Shown piece by piece: positions 36,535 through 47,218 of a stretch of DNA of 64,000 nt. Position 1 is the stretch's first letter, and each line of letters opens with the position of its first letter. The DNA lies in assembly GCF_000182565.1 (NCBI RefSeq), contig NW_015971543.1, forward strand, positions 531,397 through 595,396. The letters run 5' to 3'. The notes beneath the pieces are model-generated. The model was not told the DNA's origin and ran no database searches. It was given only the letters and a program-made list of their open reading frames with translations. The DNA comes from Spizellomyces punctatus DAOM BR117. Taxonomy: Eukaryota; Chytridiomycota; Chytridiomycetes; Spizellomycetales; Spizellomycetaceae. Position numbers and translations under genes: made by a program.

Positions 36535-37469
36535 GGCTATCGTCGAGAAAGAATCACTGGCGATTTGAACGCCGCGTTCAAATGAGCAAAGAGACCAAAC
36601 GGATGCTTGTTGTTTTTCTTTACAAGTATCTCGCCAGGACCGAACTCGCGTGTTCCATTCCAATTATTGAACAAAAAGGGCGAAGTTTCGCCGAATGTCC
36701 GGAGGTTCCTCGCGCTTGCGACTATTTCAAATGTTGGCGTACACTCTTGTGATATGGATAGTAAACCTGTAAACCACAATAGCATTTGTAAGCCAGTTTC
36801 ATTTCCAAACACTAAAAATAGAGTACCCTCGCTCCAAAAACGAGCCCATCCTTCAGAACCGAACCCAAGAAGCACCACTGCCACAACGACAATCCACTAG
36901 ACATGCGTCTGGACATTCGCTTCGCACGGCACATGCACAGTCAATGTGCCAGGACATTCCTCCATTTGACCCTCAAACAAAAAGGAAGCCCTCCGCGGTC
37001 AGCTCTTGTCCAGACGCTTGCGTTTGTCCTTGCTTCTCAACAAGACCCATTGCTGATAAAGAGTCCCTTCCGTTCAAAGTCCCCCAACGCCCATATCCTG
37101 AATCCATGAAATGAATAGCTTACCAAGATCCGTTTTATATTCGTATCTCAAAAAAAAAAAAAAGTACCCCCGAAACTATCCGAAAACAAAAACAGAAAAG
37201 TGTGAAAAAGCCGGTGGGACAGAAAAGATGACATCATTTCCCAAAGTGCCATGACCATGGTTAGACAACTGCATTTGTCAGCATATAGTAGCGTCTGAGT
37301 AAGCGAACTCGTATTTACTGGACAAGTGGTTTGCAAACCCGTATAATTGACAATGTCCAATGTACCCGTTTGATCCATATGCCTTCCCTTGATCTGTCAG
37401 ATTTCTCTCGTCGTCGGATTGTGATGCATTACTGTCTGATAATCTCTCCACAGCTGGGAACGTCTTCGC
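36535..37469. other. Intergenic, promoter side of the histidine kinase
   Basis: No gene seen. A poly-A run (about 37150-37162) is present. The open frame at 36607-36900 has no motif. Confidence 0.4.
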
Positions 37470-38880
37470 TTCAATCATTGGCCTCAGTGCTGTGAATGGG
37501 TGAAATACGTGCGATACAAGTAACAGTAAGCAGAGTGTGAAATGGAATGTGTATCATTACGACAGAAAGTGTGTGTGTCAAAGGCAAACATTTATGCTCA
37601 CATTGGAAGGATATAAGAACAAATCGTCTACTTTGCGCAGCAATTCTAGTCCCATCCCTCCAATCATTAATAACGATTATCGTTCTGACAGTATGTCATA
37701 AGACACGAGCAGTCTATTGGGCAAACAAACAGTAATTGGAGGTGGGAGTGTCTAGTACTTACTCGTATCCACAAGTCATCTCACACGCATCGCATCATCA
37801 TCTCTAGGTTTAAGCTTGGTAGCTGAACCGTAGCATCATTATTGTGACAAACATCTACCGTGACAAACACCGATTGTTAGGAGTTGCAAATGCCTTGAAA
37901 GGACCCATTGAGGATAATTACTAAATATTCAACAGTGGTACTATTCCAAACGATATTGAAGAGTTGAAAATTCATATATTAAGATTGCTACAATACATCC
38001 AATAAATCTATTCTATCCAATGTAATGCATGGGAAGCGGCCGGTCTCTTCGAGTCGAGAATCTAGAGGAATATCAGATGAGAACGACCAAGTGTGTAAAG
38101 AGTAATGCGACCTTACCCGAGTCGGGGTAGCAATGATCTGTGATTAAATCTTCTTCGTCTTGTCCGAGTCTTGAGAAATCTAGAGGAATATGAGATCGGA
38201 CTGTCGAGCAAGTGTGAAAAGAGCAACGCGACCTTACCCGAGTCGGGGGCAGCAATAATCTGTGATTGAATCTTCGTCTTGTCCGAGTCTTGATCCGTCG
38301 CGTCGCAGAAAAAGGTACACTGCTACCGTCACAGAAAGATAGCCGCTCCATCGCTGAAGGAAGTTCCCTCGCGTAACTCTCGCGAAAGGGAGACTGGCCC
38401 CGGAGGTAACTGCATGCAGCCACGCGCTGAGAGAGGGTGGTACACTGCTATCGCCACAGACAGATAGCAGCTCCATCGCTGAAGGAAGTTCCCTCGCGTA
38501 ACTCTCGCGAAATGGGGACTGGCCCCGGAGGTAACTGCATGCAGCCACGCGCTGAGAGAGGGTGGACACTGCTATCGCCACAGACAGATAGCAGCTCCAT
38601 CGCTGAAGGAAGTTCCCTCGCGTAACTCTCGCGAAATGGGGACTGGCCCCGGAGGTAACTGCATACAGCCACGCGCTGAGAGAGGACCACTGCTACCGTC
38701 ACAGACAGATAGCAGCTGCCAAGAGGGATGCCGAACTCGTTGTAAAGAAACGCGTTGGGGGAAAGCGAACACGCACGGTTTATAAAGGACTCGAAGCCAG
38801 GGGTAATGAGCTCTTGAGCAGCCAATCAAATACGCGCATGCGCCATGGCTTATCCAAGGTTGATTAGACCACATATGTAC
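37470..38880 (+). repeat. Composite repeat, copy I
   Basis: The left part (37600-38050) matches 39270-39690: acaaatcgtctacttt, caattctagtcccatccctcc, gacacgagcagtctattggg, ggtgggagtgtctagtac, cgtatcc-caagtca. Then come two ~118-bp units (38061 and 38179, words tctagagg and ccttacccgagtcg), three ~124-bp units (38346, 38471, 38595), each followed by the hairpin word, and a right end (38715-38880) with aagagggatgccgaa, gcacggtttataaagga and gcgcatgcgccatggctt. The right end recurs at 40640 and 50180. No intact coding sequence seen. Exact borders are uncertain. Confidence 0.75.
38346..38720 (+). repeat. Three tandem ~124-bp units
   Basis: Starts of ctccatcgctgaaggaag at 38346, 38471 and 38595. 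Units are nearly identical and each ends with a variant of CTGCTATCGCCACAGACAG followed by ATAGCAG. Open frames crossing the units are repeat artefacts. Confidence 0.9.
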
Positions 38881-39213
38881 TAATGACTGACATCGACCAA
38901 CACTTACCGTGCGGAGGTCACCATATCCAATGGCAAATGACCAACTTGCTCAAGATGCAATGACAATGGGCATTGTGCTCATACTAGCCTACTCCTATCT
39001 AACCCAATCGGAGTGTCAACTTCTGTACTAAAAGTCATGGTGTTAGGAACAGCACACAGCGGTTAACACAGCGGTTTGAATTTAATATATTTGTACTGTA
39101 ATTTCTTCCATTGTGGGTTCGTTGTGGTTGCATTCATTCAATGCACTATTTCATAGCAATTGCTAAAGCGGCATGGCCATGCCATCAAACCCGGTTTAAC
39201 GCGTGCGCTGCTG

Positions 39214-39449
39214 TGTTTCTGCTGTGTACCGGTTATCTGTCCATTCACATACTCGATACTAGTTGTAAGAACAAATCGTCTACTTTACACAGGCAATTCT
39301 AGTCCCATCCCTCCAATCATAAATAACGAATATCGTGCTGACAGTACGTCATATGACACGAGCAGTCTATTGGGCAAACAAACAGGAATCGGAGCATACA
39401 ACTAGTACCGACTATTTCATCAGACAGATAACGGGAACACAGCAGAAAC
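39214..39449. repeat. Inverted repeat inside composite repeat copy II
   Basis: Arms 39214-39241 and 39423-39449: gtttctgctgtgtaccggtt on one side and the near-complement aacgggaacacagcagaaac on the other, extended by gacagat, with about 180 bp between. Seen directly; about two mismatches over 27 bp. Confidence 0.7.
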
Positions 39450-39859
39450 ACTTGTCCGATGAAAAACTCGATACTAGTTATATAACGGTGGGAGTGTCTA
39501 GTACGTACTCGTATCCCCAAGTCACATCACACGCATCGTATGATCATCTCCGATTGTTGAGTTGCAAACATATTCAACTTGGGTACTATTCCAAACGACA
39601 TTTAAGAGTTGAGAATTCATATATTAAGATATTTATAATACATCCATTTCTATCTAATGTACAAGAACTCCTGTGGGCGCGGGCCGGTCTCTTGATATTG
39701 GGCTGATCCTGGATAATCTAATGGAATATGAGATCAAACTGTCGGTCAAGTGTGTAAAGAGCAACAATGCGACCTTACCCGAGTCGAGGAGCAAATCTGT
39801 GATTCGTCTTGTGCACTCGAGTCTTGAGCATCTAGAGAAATGACAAAAGGACATCGGCG

Positions 39860-40640
39860 GATCCCTCAAAAAGTAGAACAAAAAGTGGAACTGCTCCAGC
39901 TCGGCGCAAAAGTGGGACAGTCCGGCGCAAAAGTGGAGCTGCTACCGCCACAGACAGATAGCAGCTCAGCGCAAAAGTGGGACTGTCCGGCGCAAAAGTG
40001 GAGCTGGCAAGCAGTTCGGCGCAAAATGGGACCCGGCGCAAAAAGTGGAACTGCTCCAGCTCGGCGCAAAAGTGGGACAGTCCGGCGCAAAAGTGGAGCT
40101 GAAAAGCAGTTCGGCGCAAAAAGTGGAACTGCTCCAGCTCGGCGCAAAAGTGGGACTGTCCGGCGCAAAAGTGGAGCTGAAAAGCAGTTCGGCGCAAAAA
40201 GTGGAACTGCTCCAGCTCGGCGCAAAAGTGGGACAGTCCGGCGCAAAAGTGGAGCTGCTACCGCCACAGACAGATAGCAGCTCGGCGCAAAAGTGGGACT
40301 GTCCGGCGCAAAAGTGGAGCTGAAAAGCAGTTCGGCGCAAAAAGTGGAACTGCTCCAGCTCGGCGCAAAAGTGGGACAGTCCGGCGCAAAAGTGGAGCTG
40401 CTACCGCCACAGACAGATAGCAGCTCGGCGCAAAAGTGGAGCTGAAAAGCAGTTCGGCGCAAAAAGTGGAACTGCTCCAGCTCGGCGCAAAAGTGGGACT
40501 GTCCGGCGCAAAAGTGGAGCTGAAAAGCAGTTCGGCGCAAAATGGGATCCGGCGCAAAAAGTGGACCACTGCTACCGTCACAGACAGATAGCAGCTGCCA
40601 GTGGACCACTGCTACCGTCACAGACAGATAGCAGCTGTCA
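39860..40640 (+). repeat. Minisatellite with hairpin word
   Basis: Alternating short units built on the core GGCGCAAAAGTGG, with tails gactgtcc, gacagtcc, agctg or aactgctccagctc. It is interspersed with copies of the hairpin word GCTGCTACCGCCACAGACAG-ATAGCAGC (for example at 39939, 40255, 40397, 40567, 40607). Long frames on both strands are repeat-encoded and not regarded as genes. Confidence 0.9.
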
Positions 40641-40830
40641 AGAGGGATGCCGAAACCGATGTGAAGAAACGCGTTGGGGGGAACGCGGACGGGCACGGTT
40701 TATGAAGGCCAGAAGCTAGGGGTAAATAGGTGCGCAGCCAGGGGCAGCCAATCAAACACGCGCATGCGCCATGGCTTTTCCAAGATTGATTAGACCATTT
40801 ATGGACTAATGGTTTTGATTAGACCATATA

Positions 40831-42200
40831 TGTACTGTTATTCCCCCACCACCAACTTCAGAAAACAAGGCGGAAATCATCACCAATTCCAATGGTGATG
40901 ACCAACTTGCTCAATATGCAAGGAAAGTGGGCATTGGGTTCATGATGGCCCACTCCTATTCAACGCAATCTGACGTCAACTCCTATACTCAAAGTCATGT
41001 TGTAAAACTTACTCGAAGACGTGAATTCATCGAACCCACACCAATCATGGAACTATACTGCTTGTCCTGGGGCATCCTCTCATCAAATAGGATTATGACA
41101 CTCGATTCAATGGAGACGATCCGGTCTCAAGGGGAATGCCTATTCAGCTGCACCAAGCTTTCTGTCATGGTCGCTTATATAGAACAACATCCGAATCCTT
41201 CATCAGGGATGCTCAAACAAATAAATTGTTATTCGGCTCGGACATCCCAGGATGGGTTCCCAGACGCTCAAGCGAACAAGGAAAAAAAAACGATCTAGTC
41301 TAAAAGTTCATCTACCGTCACTAAATCATAAGTCTTGCGTGGACTGTCACTATGGCAAGGAGCTCTTCAATAATACAAGCTAAATCCCGGCAGAGAAGTC
41401 TTACAGTGCATCGATACCAGCACAACCGTGATAGACATAATTTTTCCTGGTAATTATTTTCTAACATTCATGTCAAGAACTCACCATACATATTATTGTT
41501 ATGTAGCAAATCAAAATAAACTATTAGACTATCACCAAATAGCGACAATACAAAGGCGTTCCTAGAAGGTTAGCATACTAAGAAGATAAAGGTAGGGAAA
41601 ATATTAAGTAACCCTTTAGTCAACAAACTAGGTAAGATGGAATATCCGTACAAAAGACGCAACCTTTCACCCCGCACCAAAATATCGTCACCTATTGGTA
41701 TAATCAGACCATCAGCAATCAAACACAGGCAATTATGCATAGACGTACATGTATCAAGAGCCCACTCAGATCGTAAGAAGATATCCGCTATTCCACCCGA
41801 CTCAAACTTTGGATCTGCCGTATCTAGCGTTTCTCAAAGGCTTTGTTATCTCAAGACTACTGCAATGGCAGACAAAATATCAACGTGTCCGATCATGTCC
41901 GAAACCAACCGCCCGTCAGGTGAGTGGCGCGTTGACCACGATCATAGCTATGGTAAGCATGACTTCGACGACAGCCATCGGACATACCTGGGACTTGTCC
42001 CTCAAACCGACACGCCGGACATGGAGAAACCAGTTTAAAAGAGTAACACGCAGCAATTGCATGTGAATTTAGTAGAAGCAGATTGTGTACCGTGGATTAC
42101 CGGAAGGATCCAGCAGACCAACTCGGACGAATGGCTCAATGCTCCGAAGAAAAAACAAAACCCAACATGGATGGCACAGTTGTGCTATCGTAAAACATGG
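40831..42200. other. Gene-poor accessory sequence
   Basis: AT-rich, several short open frames (largest 41637-42038, plus) without recognisable motifs. Nothing could be assigned. Confidence 0.4.
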
Positions 42201-42208
42201 GACCGGGG

Positions 42209-42735
42209 TCAATGGCCATCAATGCCCAACCGTCGTAGAAGACTGCAATGCCAAATTAACTTCCTTTGACCCCATTGCATCCGTGTCAGCCAGAATGGTA
42301 ACCAATTGCCGTTATCTTTCAAAATTGGAAGGTGCGTATACAGCTGAGGCATGAGTAGATGATACATGTCCTGAGCGACAGCAATAAAAATCATTCCACC
42401 CATTGAGACACCAACGAATAAAACATCTTTTGTCCACCCAGAGTGTTGCTACAAGTTCGTGCGCATTTTCAGTCATATCCATGACCTAGGCGTGCCCATG
42501 AGATCACATGCATGATGGTATAATTGCAAGAGCGGGGACACTAACGAGAAACCCGGTTCAGGCTGATTGGAGTGTCCTGTACCGCGATTATCAAAGATAC
42601 AGACTTGGTATCCGTTTCGGGCCAAAAGTTGTCGAACAGTAGTGTCCCACGCGCGCATGTCTCCCAATAGACCTGCGCCAATATGGTTTTTGAACATTGC
42701 ATGCTCAAGGACGGTCTATCTGTGTATGATTTCAT
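42209..42735 (-). pseudogene. Decayed alpha/beta-hydrolase fragment
   Basis: On the minus strand a segment reads RAWDTTVRQLL...QVCIFDNRGTGHSNQPEPGFS, the typical strand with an oxyanion/NRGxGxS turn of alpha/beta hydrolases. Downstream the nucleophile elbow appears as DVLFVGVSMGGMIF, with Ser in GVSMG. The piece joining them (HELVATL before GWTKDV) is out of frame by one base, and the N-terminal strands and the C-terminal Asp/His part are not in order here. It therefore appears to be a broken remnant, although an unrecognised intron cannot be excluded. Confidence 0.5.
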
Positions 42736-42876
42736 ATAGGAATATACCCATGACTAGCATTTATTGGGACCCCACCCGTGCAATTCATAACAGATTTGGT
42801 ACGGACGTCGTACTTTCAAAGCCCCTACTCGTCATAAAAATAGAAATCCTACCGAGGGAAAAGATATAGATCCCAA

Positions 42877-43130
42877 TCATCGACATAAACACAAACTAGC
42901 GGGTCTGTACCCGTCGGTAGTGAACACCAATATGAATTCCAATTTCTTCAAATTGAAGCGCATCGTAATTGGCTCTCCCGCAACCTTTGCCGCATAAGGC
43001 CGAATGACCGCGTCCAAAGCTCTTCCCCCTATATGATGATGATGGTTGTGATCACCTTTGCTGAAATACACGTCCGTAATATCAAAAGGAGTGATCAGAG
43101 TACGTGGCGAAGGGGGTGGACTACAGTCGT
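42877..43130 (-). pseudogene. Possible glycoside hydrolase C-terminal fragment
   Basis: The minus-strand frame contains ITDVYFSKGD and RPYAAKVAGEPITMRFNLKK, which resembles the C-terminal beta domain of fungal GH5 endoglycoceramidase-like enzymes (RPYPxAVAG words). No catalytic domain lies nearby, so if the call is right this is a remnant. Family call is tentative. Confidence 0.28.
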
Positions 43131-43239
43131 GACATACATGCATCCACCCAAGCACAAAAAAAAAACTTGTTCCAGCTCTCTTCACCATAGTCCATGTACC
43201 ACTGGCGCTGATCTACAATACCACAACTTTGCCGTAGTC

Positions 43240-43430
43240 TCTGTGGCCGTAAACCTAGGTTCCACGCCCACAATAACGTAACGCGCTATCGCATCCCACG
43301 ACCCATCTTTGCACGCCTTTTTAAATAGTCCCATGTGACCAACGTCCTTAGCACCTAGCTCTTTGGGTTCTACGTAATAAGACCGCACCTTGGCATTCGG
43401 CATTAAAGTAAACCACTCATCAAACGCTTA
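43240..43430 (-). pseudogene. Possible alpha/beta-hydrolase C-terminal fragment
   Basis: Minus-strand frame with EWFTLMPNAKVRSYYVEP and DVGHMGLFKKACKDGSWDAI. A GHxG/F word carrying the catalytic His near the C terminus is common in alpha/beta hydrolases. It lies upstream of the N-terminal half at 42.2-42.7 kb, so the two pieces are in the wrong order for one gene and may come from a tandem pair. Confidence 0.3.
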
Positions 43431-44120
43431 CCTTGAGGCAGAAGAGTATGATCGACCAGATTGTAAACCTGCCTGTGACATATTTCCGGTTGACAAAAGT
43501 CCTTTTGTATCGCTTGAAGCAGTACCAAGCCGTGGGGGCTCAGGTTCCTCTTCTCTGCAAGGAGGTAGTTTGGGCCATGCCCCGTCGCCGGGGGACGCTG
43601 ACTCTGTATGTGCTGCCAGCGCACAAGTGGTTATGCGAGTGTTTCCTGTATGGGTGGTTCATAGGTCGATGATATGATTGCAAGGTTGCCATCGGTAGAA
43701 TATAATCGGCTTGACACGTCAGTGTCTATAGACGGTCTTTATAAGGGGTTTCGCCCCATTTGGCCTTCCGTCATTGTTCGTCCACATATTTGCATTATAT
43801 CCGAGACAGTCCCTGCACCACACTACTCCATCCATAAACAAGAAGCATCACTCTAATCGCCAGTACGATGCTTCTCCCATTCACAAAAGTAACCTTCTTT
43901 GATGTAGCTGCCGTAGAATTGCACATCATAGCGCGAATCGCAGCCATTCATGATGCTACTTTCTGTCACAGTGTCATCTAGGACATTTTCCACTAGGACT
44001 AACACAGTCCATACTTTTTACATTTGTATTTGGTCACCGCCGATGTAAGTTCTAGCTAGCATGGCGAGTCGGATGGGAAGACATTTCGTTCTCAGAGCCT
44101 ACCACCTCATGTGTATTATT

Positions 44121-44495
44121 TTACGAGTAAAAATACACAATTCTAAGCCTCTTTTCGTTCTGATACCTCCCATGGTACTCCACATTCGCTTCCCCCCTCT
44201 TCACCAACACATCAAAATCCACACACACATACCCCTCCCAGAGCCTTTTAGCCACCCCTAGCGCCTCACGCACATCTCCAGTCTCATCTTCTCCATCCAC
44301 AAACGCCAGATCCAAAATATCTGGAATCATGGGGGCCATGATAGGCGTATTCGAGAGGTGCTGTAGAATATGGAGGACAGTTAATGCTCGAGCGGTATGA
44401 GTTGCGTCATGGTACCCAACAACGAGATCAGTGGTAATGTTTGAGAGAGCGGTTTGGGGGATTGTTGTGATATACTCGCCCGTTCCGGGAGGCAA
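44121..44495 (-). CDS. Unrecognised open frame, possibly a gene fragment
   Basis: 124 codons starting MPPGTGEYITTIPQTALSN, with a protein-like middle (REALGVAKRLWEGYVCVDFD). No domain recognised, no supporting neighbours, and it lies in a region of decayed genes. Could be an exon of a broken gene or chance. Confidence 0.25.
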   Translation of the reverse strand: MPPGTGEYITTIPQTALSNITTDLVVGYHDATHTARALTVLHILQHLSNTPIMAPMIPDILDLAFVDGEDETGDVREALGVAKRLWEGYVCVDFDVLVKRGEANVEYHGRYQNEKRLRIVYFYS

Positions 44496-44651
44496 CTAGG
44501 ATAATGAACTTTATAAGACCGTCATACGCATGCAAACCCAGGAATGGTTGAATATTGTGGCGAGTAAAAAGAAGGAAAGATTGTCTTTTCAAAACAAAAC
44601 AAGACAAAAACAAAGCTAACTAGACAAAAACAAAACAAGACAAAAACAAAG

Positions 44652-45364
44652 CTAACTAGACATAAACCCCCTCCACGTAGAACCTCTCGCGTAAAAGTTT
44701 GATCTGACTGGTAGTTCCATAAGCGAAAAATGATTCCCCAGCAAATATTTTAGCCGGCATGCGAAAGGTTGTTTGAAGGTGAACGCATATCTTGGCGGCC
44801 TTCGAAGGGACGTTGGAACGCGGTTGTCGAAACATAAAAAAATTCTTCTGTTGGAGCCGGCGAGCACTAGTTTATGCCATTGCGGCACAACTGCATCAAC
44901 TATTGTCTTATATTTGTCATCTGGAACGGTCTCGGTTTGTACTGCTTGGTCCTCTGTACTCTTTGGTTCTTGAATGTCGTGGGCTCCGTCATTAGTACCT
45001 CCGTCACTTTGTCTGCGTTTCTGTCCTTCTTGATACATTGTGCCGCCGGCTTCGGCTCCATCAACGGTGGAGGTGGAAATGGGGTTGGGGTTGTAGGAGG
45101 TGTCTTTGTCTGCAACATCCCCACGCTCTTGCATATGCTTTTGGCCAGCCAAAAAAAAGAGCACCATTTCTCCTAACCGCTTCTTATTTGCATGATTCTG
45201 AAATATAAAAGTAAGTTCATGGTTCACACATACAGCAGCACAGAATGACTTACGTTTTTTTTGATTCCTGTTAGCTTTTCTAAACCGTGTTGTTTGAGGT
45301 ATTGCAATAATTCATCAAACTGGGCAGAGTGCACGTCCTCAACAGCAGTGTTCGCATCAAACAT
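44652..45364 (-). CDS. Hypothetical protein of a locally duplicated family
   Basis: Exons 45364-45254 and 45197-44652 join in phase 0 across a GTAAGT...TTTCAG intron to give 218 residues. The N terminus (FDELLQYLKQHGLEKLTGI) looks helical, the middle is Gln/Glu/Thr-rich, and the C terminus is basic and aromatic. No family recognised and no signal peptide. The stretch SYNPNPISTSTVDGAEAGGT recurs, with differences, in a fragment at 48.98-49.07 kb (plus strand), showing a family with more than one copy. Just downstream the sequence tctagacaaaaacaaaac words repeat (44585-44660). Confidence 0.5.
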
Positions 45365-45639
45365 GGTTGCAAGAGAGCAAGAGAAGCAAACGTTAAAGTG
45401 AGTTCTGGAGTACGAGAAAGCTTTGTGTGTGGGGGGGAGAGGCGGAATCGACCTGCTTAAATACATCGCGTAGCAAGGGGGAAAAAGGAGGTAAGAAATT
45501 GTAAATTGGACTTGTCCGAATCAACACACGCTCACCTTATACTTGAATCATTTAGTTTGGCGGCAGAAATCAGATACGTTCGGACAAAACGTGCAAGTGA
45601 GCTTAGTTGAGCCATAAACACAGCGGAGAAGGACGAACT

Positions 45640-46130
45640 ACTCACCGCATCTGGTTCATGTAAGCGAGATACCAAAACCCAAAGTACATCAAACACATTA
45701 TGGAAACGAGCGGCGCGATTGTCATGTACGTCACTCCAACAGTCGCAATGAAGGAATGGCTCGCCATGGGGACGCCCGATAAGTACACCAGTGGTTGGGA
45801 TTGCCTCCAAATGGCCCGAGGAGTACTCGCGAGAAACCTCAGCTTCAATGGCTTTAAAATCAGGTTCGCAATCTGGAGCAATTCACCAGCTGGACCAGAA
45901 AGGGCCAAGAGAATTACGTAGTTGACGAAGAAGGTTGAAACGCCGGGGATACTGCGGGCCAGGATCTCAAAGACTGCTGTCGGATTGTCTATGATGGTTT
46001 GTATCGTCTGGAAAACGGACCCAGAAATCGTGACGATCAATAGGACGTTGAAAACGAGAAAAGCCCCACCGTTGGATATGCGGCATACAATGGCGGGGCG
46101 CTTGGCTCTTTGTGTCGCCGGGCTTCCCAT
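45640..46130 (-). pseudogene. Truncated CSC1/OSCA (DUF221) cation-channel fragment
   Basis: An open frame of about 160 residues from 46130 reads RPAIVCRISNGGAFLVFNVL, FVNYVILLALSGPAGELLQI, TPRAIW and TYMTIAPLVSIMCLMYFGFW. This is the part of the membrane core of calcium-permeable stress-gated channels (CSC1/OSCA family) with the FFVNY and YSxxAPL-type words. It ends at a possible GTGAGT donor (45644) with no following channel exon visible, and the N-terminal two thirds of the protein are absent upstream. It is most simply a truncated copy, next to a minisatellite. Confidence 0.6.
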
Positions 46131-46315
46131 AGGGTTTCATTCCATTGTCAGAATGGTTATTGGGAGAATTTGGAACACCCGGTTTGAAAGTTCCCGTTAG
46201 TCTCTTTATCAGTGGGAGGTGATCGTCATCAGATTCCCTTTTGATGGTCGTAACATTAATGGCCGATGACGTGACGCTCCCATAGATGACTGGGGATCAC
46301 GAGAGTCCGGTAGCA

Positions 46316-46935
46316 GTACTCCACTTTTTGCGGGATTCGTCCCTACCACTTGAGCTGCTATCTGTCTGTGACGGTAGCAGTGCTCCACTTTTTGCGGGAT
46401 TCGTCCCTACCACTTGAGCTGCTATCTGTCTGTGACGGTATCAGTGCTCCACTTTGTGCGAGATCCGTCCCTACCACTTGAGCTACTATCTGTCTGTGGC
46501 GGTAGTAGTGCTCCACTCTTTGCAGGATCCGTCCCTACCACTTGAGCTACTATGCGGTGATCCACTCTTTGCGGGATCCGTCCCTACCACTTGAGCTGCT
46601 ATCTGTCTGTGGCGGTAGTAGTGCTCCACTGTGTGCGAGATCCGTTCCTACCACTTGACCTACTATGCGGTGATCCACTCTTTGCGGGATCCGTCCCTAC
46701 CACTTGAGCTGCTATCTGTCTGTGGCGGTAGTAGTGCTCCACTTTGTGCGGGATCCGTTCCTACCACTTGAGCTGCTATGCAGTGCTCCACTTTTTGAGG
46801 GATCCGTCCATACCACTTGAGCTACTATGCGGTGATCCACTCTTGGCGGGATCCGTCCCTACCACTTGAGCTACTATGCTGGTGATCCACTGTTTGCGGG
46901 ATCGGTCCCCACTTGGAGCTGCTATCTGTCTGTGG
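46316..46935 (-). repeat. Minisatellite sharing the hairpin word, opposite strand
   Basis: Units of about 64 bp (starts of ccactttttgcgggat near 46321, 46385, 46449, 46513) and shorter 49-bp units lacking the hairpin. The common part reads tccactttttgcgggattcg then tccctaccacttgagct. Most long units contain GCTGCTATCTGTCTGTGACG-GTAGCAG, the reverse complement of the hairpin word in the composite repeats. Confidence 0.88.
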
Positions 46936-47118
46936 CGGTTGCTGGGCGAATGTAGGGGCGAGAGTAGGTGGGTCCCTTCCTGTTATGTAGCGATTCATGA
47001 AGCGGCTGATGCGGAAGGTTAGTGTTAGAATGTGTCGTATCATCCGTACATGTTCCTTTTGTTTAGTCAGATTGAAACTCCGAAATACCTAGGCGATTTG
47101 GTAAGCGCAGACCTTGAA

Positions 47119-47218
47119 NNNNNNNNNNNNNNNNNNNNNNNNNNNNNNNNNNNNNNNNNNNNNNNNNNNNNNNNNNNNNNNNNNNNNNNNNNNNNNNNNN
47201 NNNNNNNNNNNNNNNNNN
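47119..47218. other. Assembly gap (100 N)
   Basis: Exactly 100 N; a conventional gap of unknown true length. Confidence 0.99.

Larger units (their letters stand above)
39030..40830 (+). repeat. Composite repeat, copy II
   Basis: The left portion 39050-39260 matches the relic at 11935-12190, 39270-39690 matches copy I, and one ~118-bp unit lies at 39720-39840. A minisatellite (39860-40600) and the shared right end (40640-40810) follow. It is directly adjacent to copy I in the same orientation, so the two may have arisen by local duplication. Confidence 0.75.

Noticed and set aside
39866-40696. 276-residue minus-strand open frame with repeated FAPDSPTFAPSW-like peptides
   Set aside because: It is generated by the minisatellite; several frames on both strands are open in the same way, and unit differences do not respect codons.
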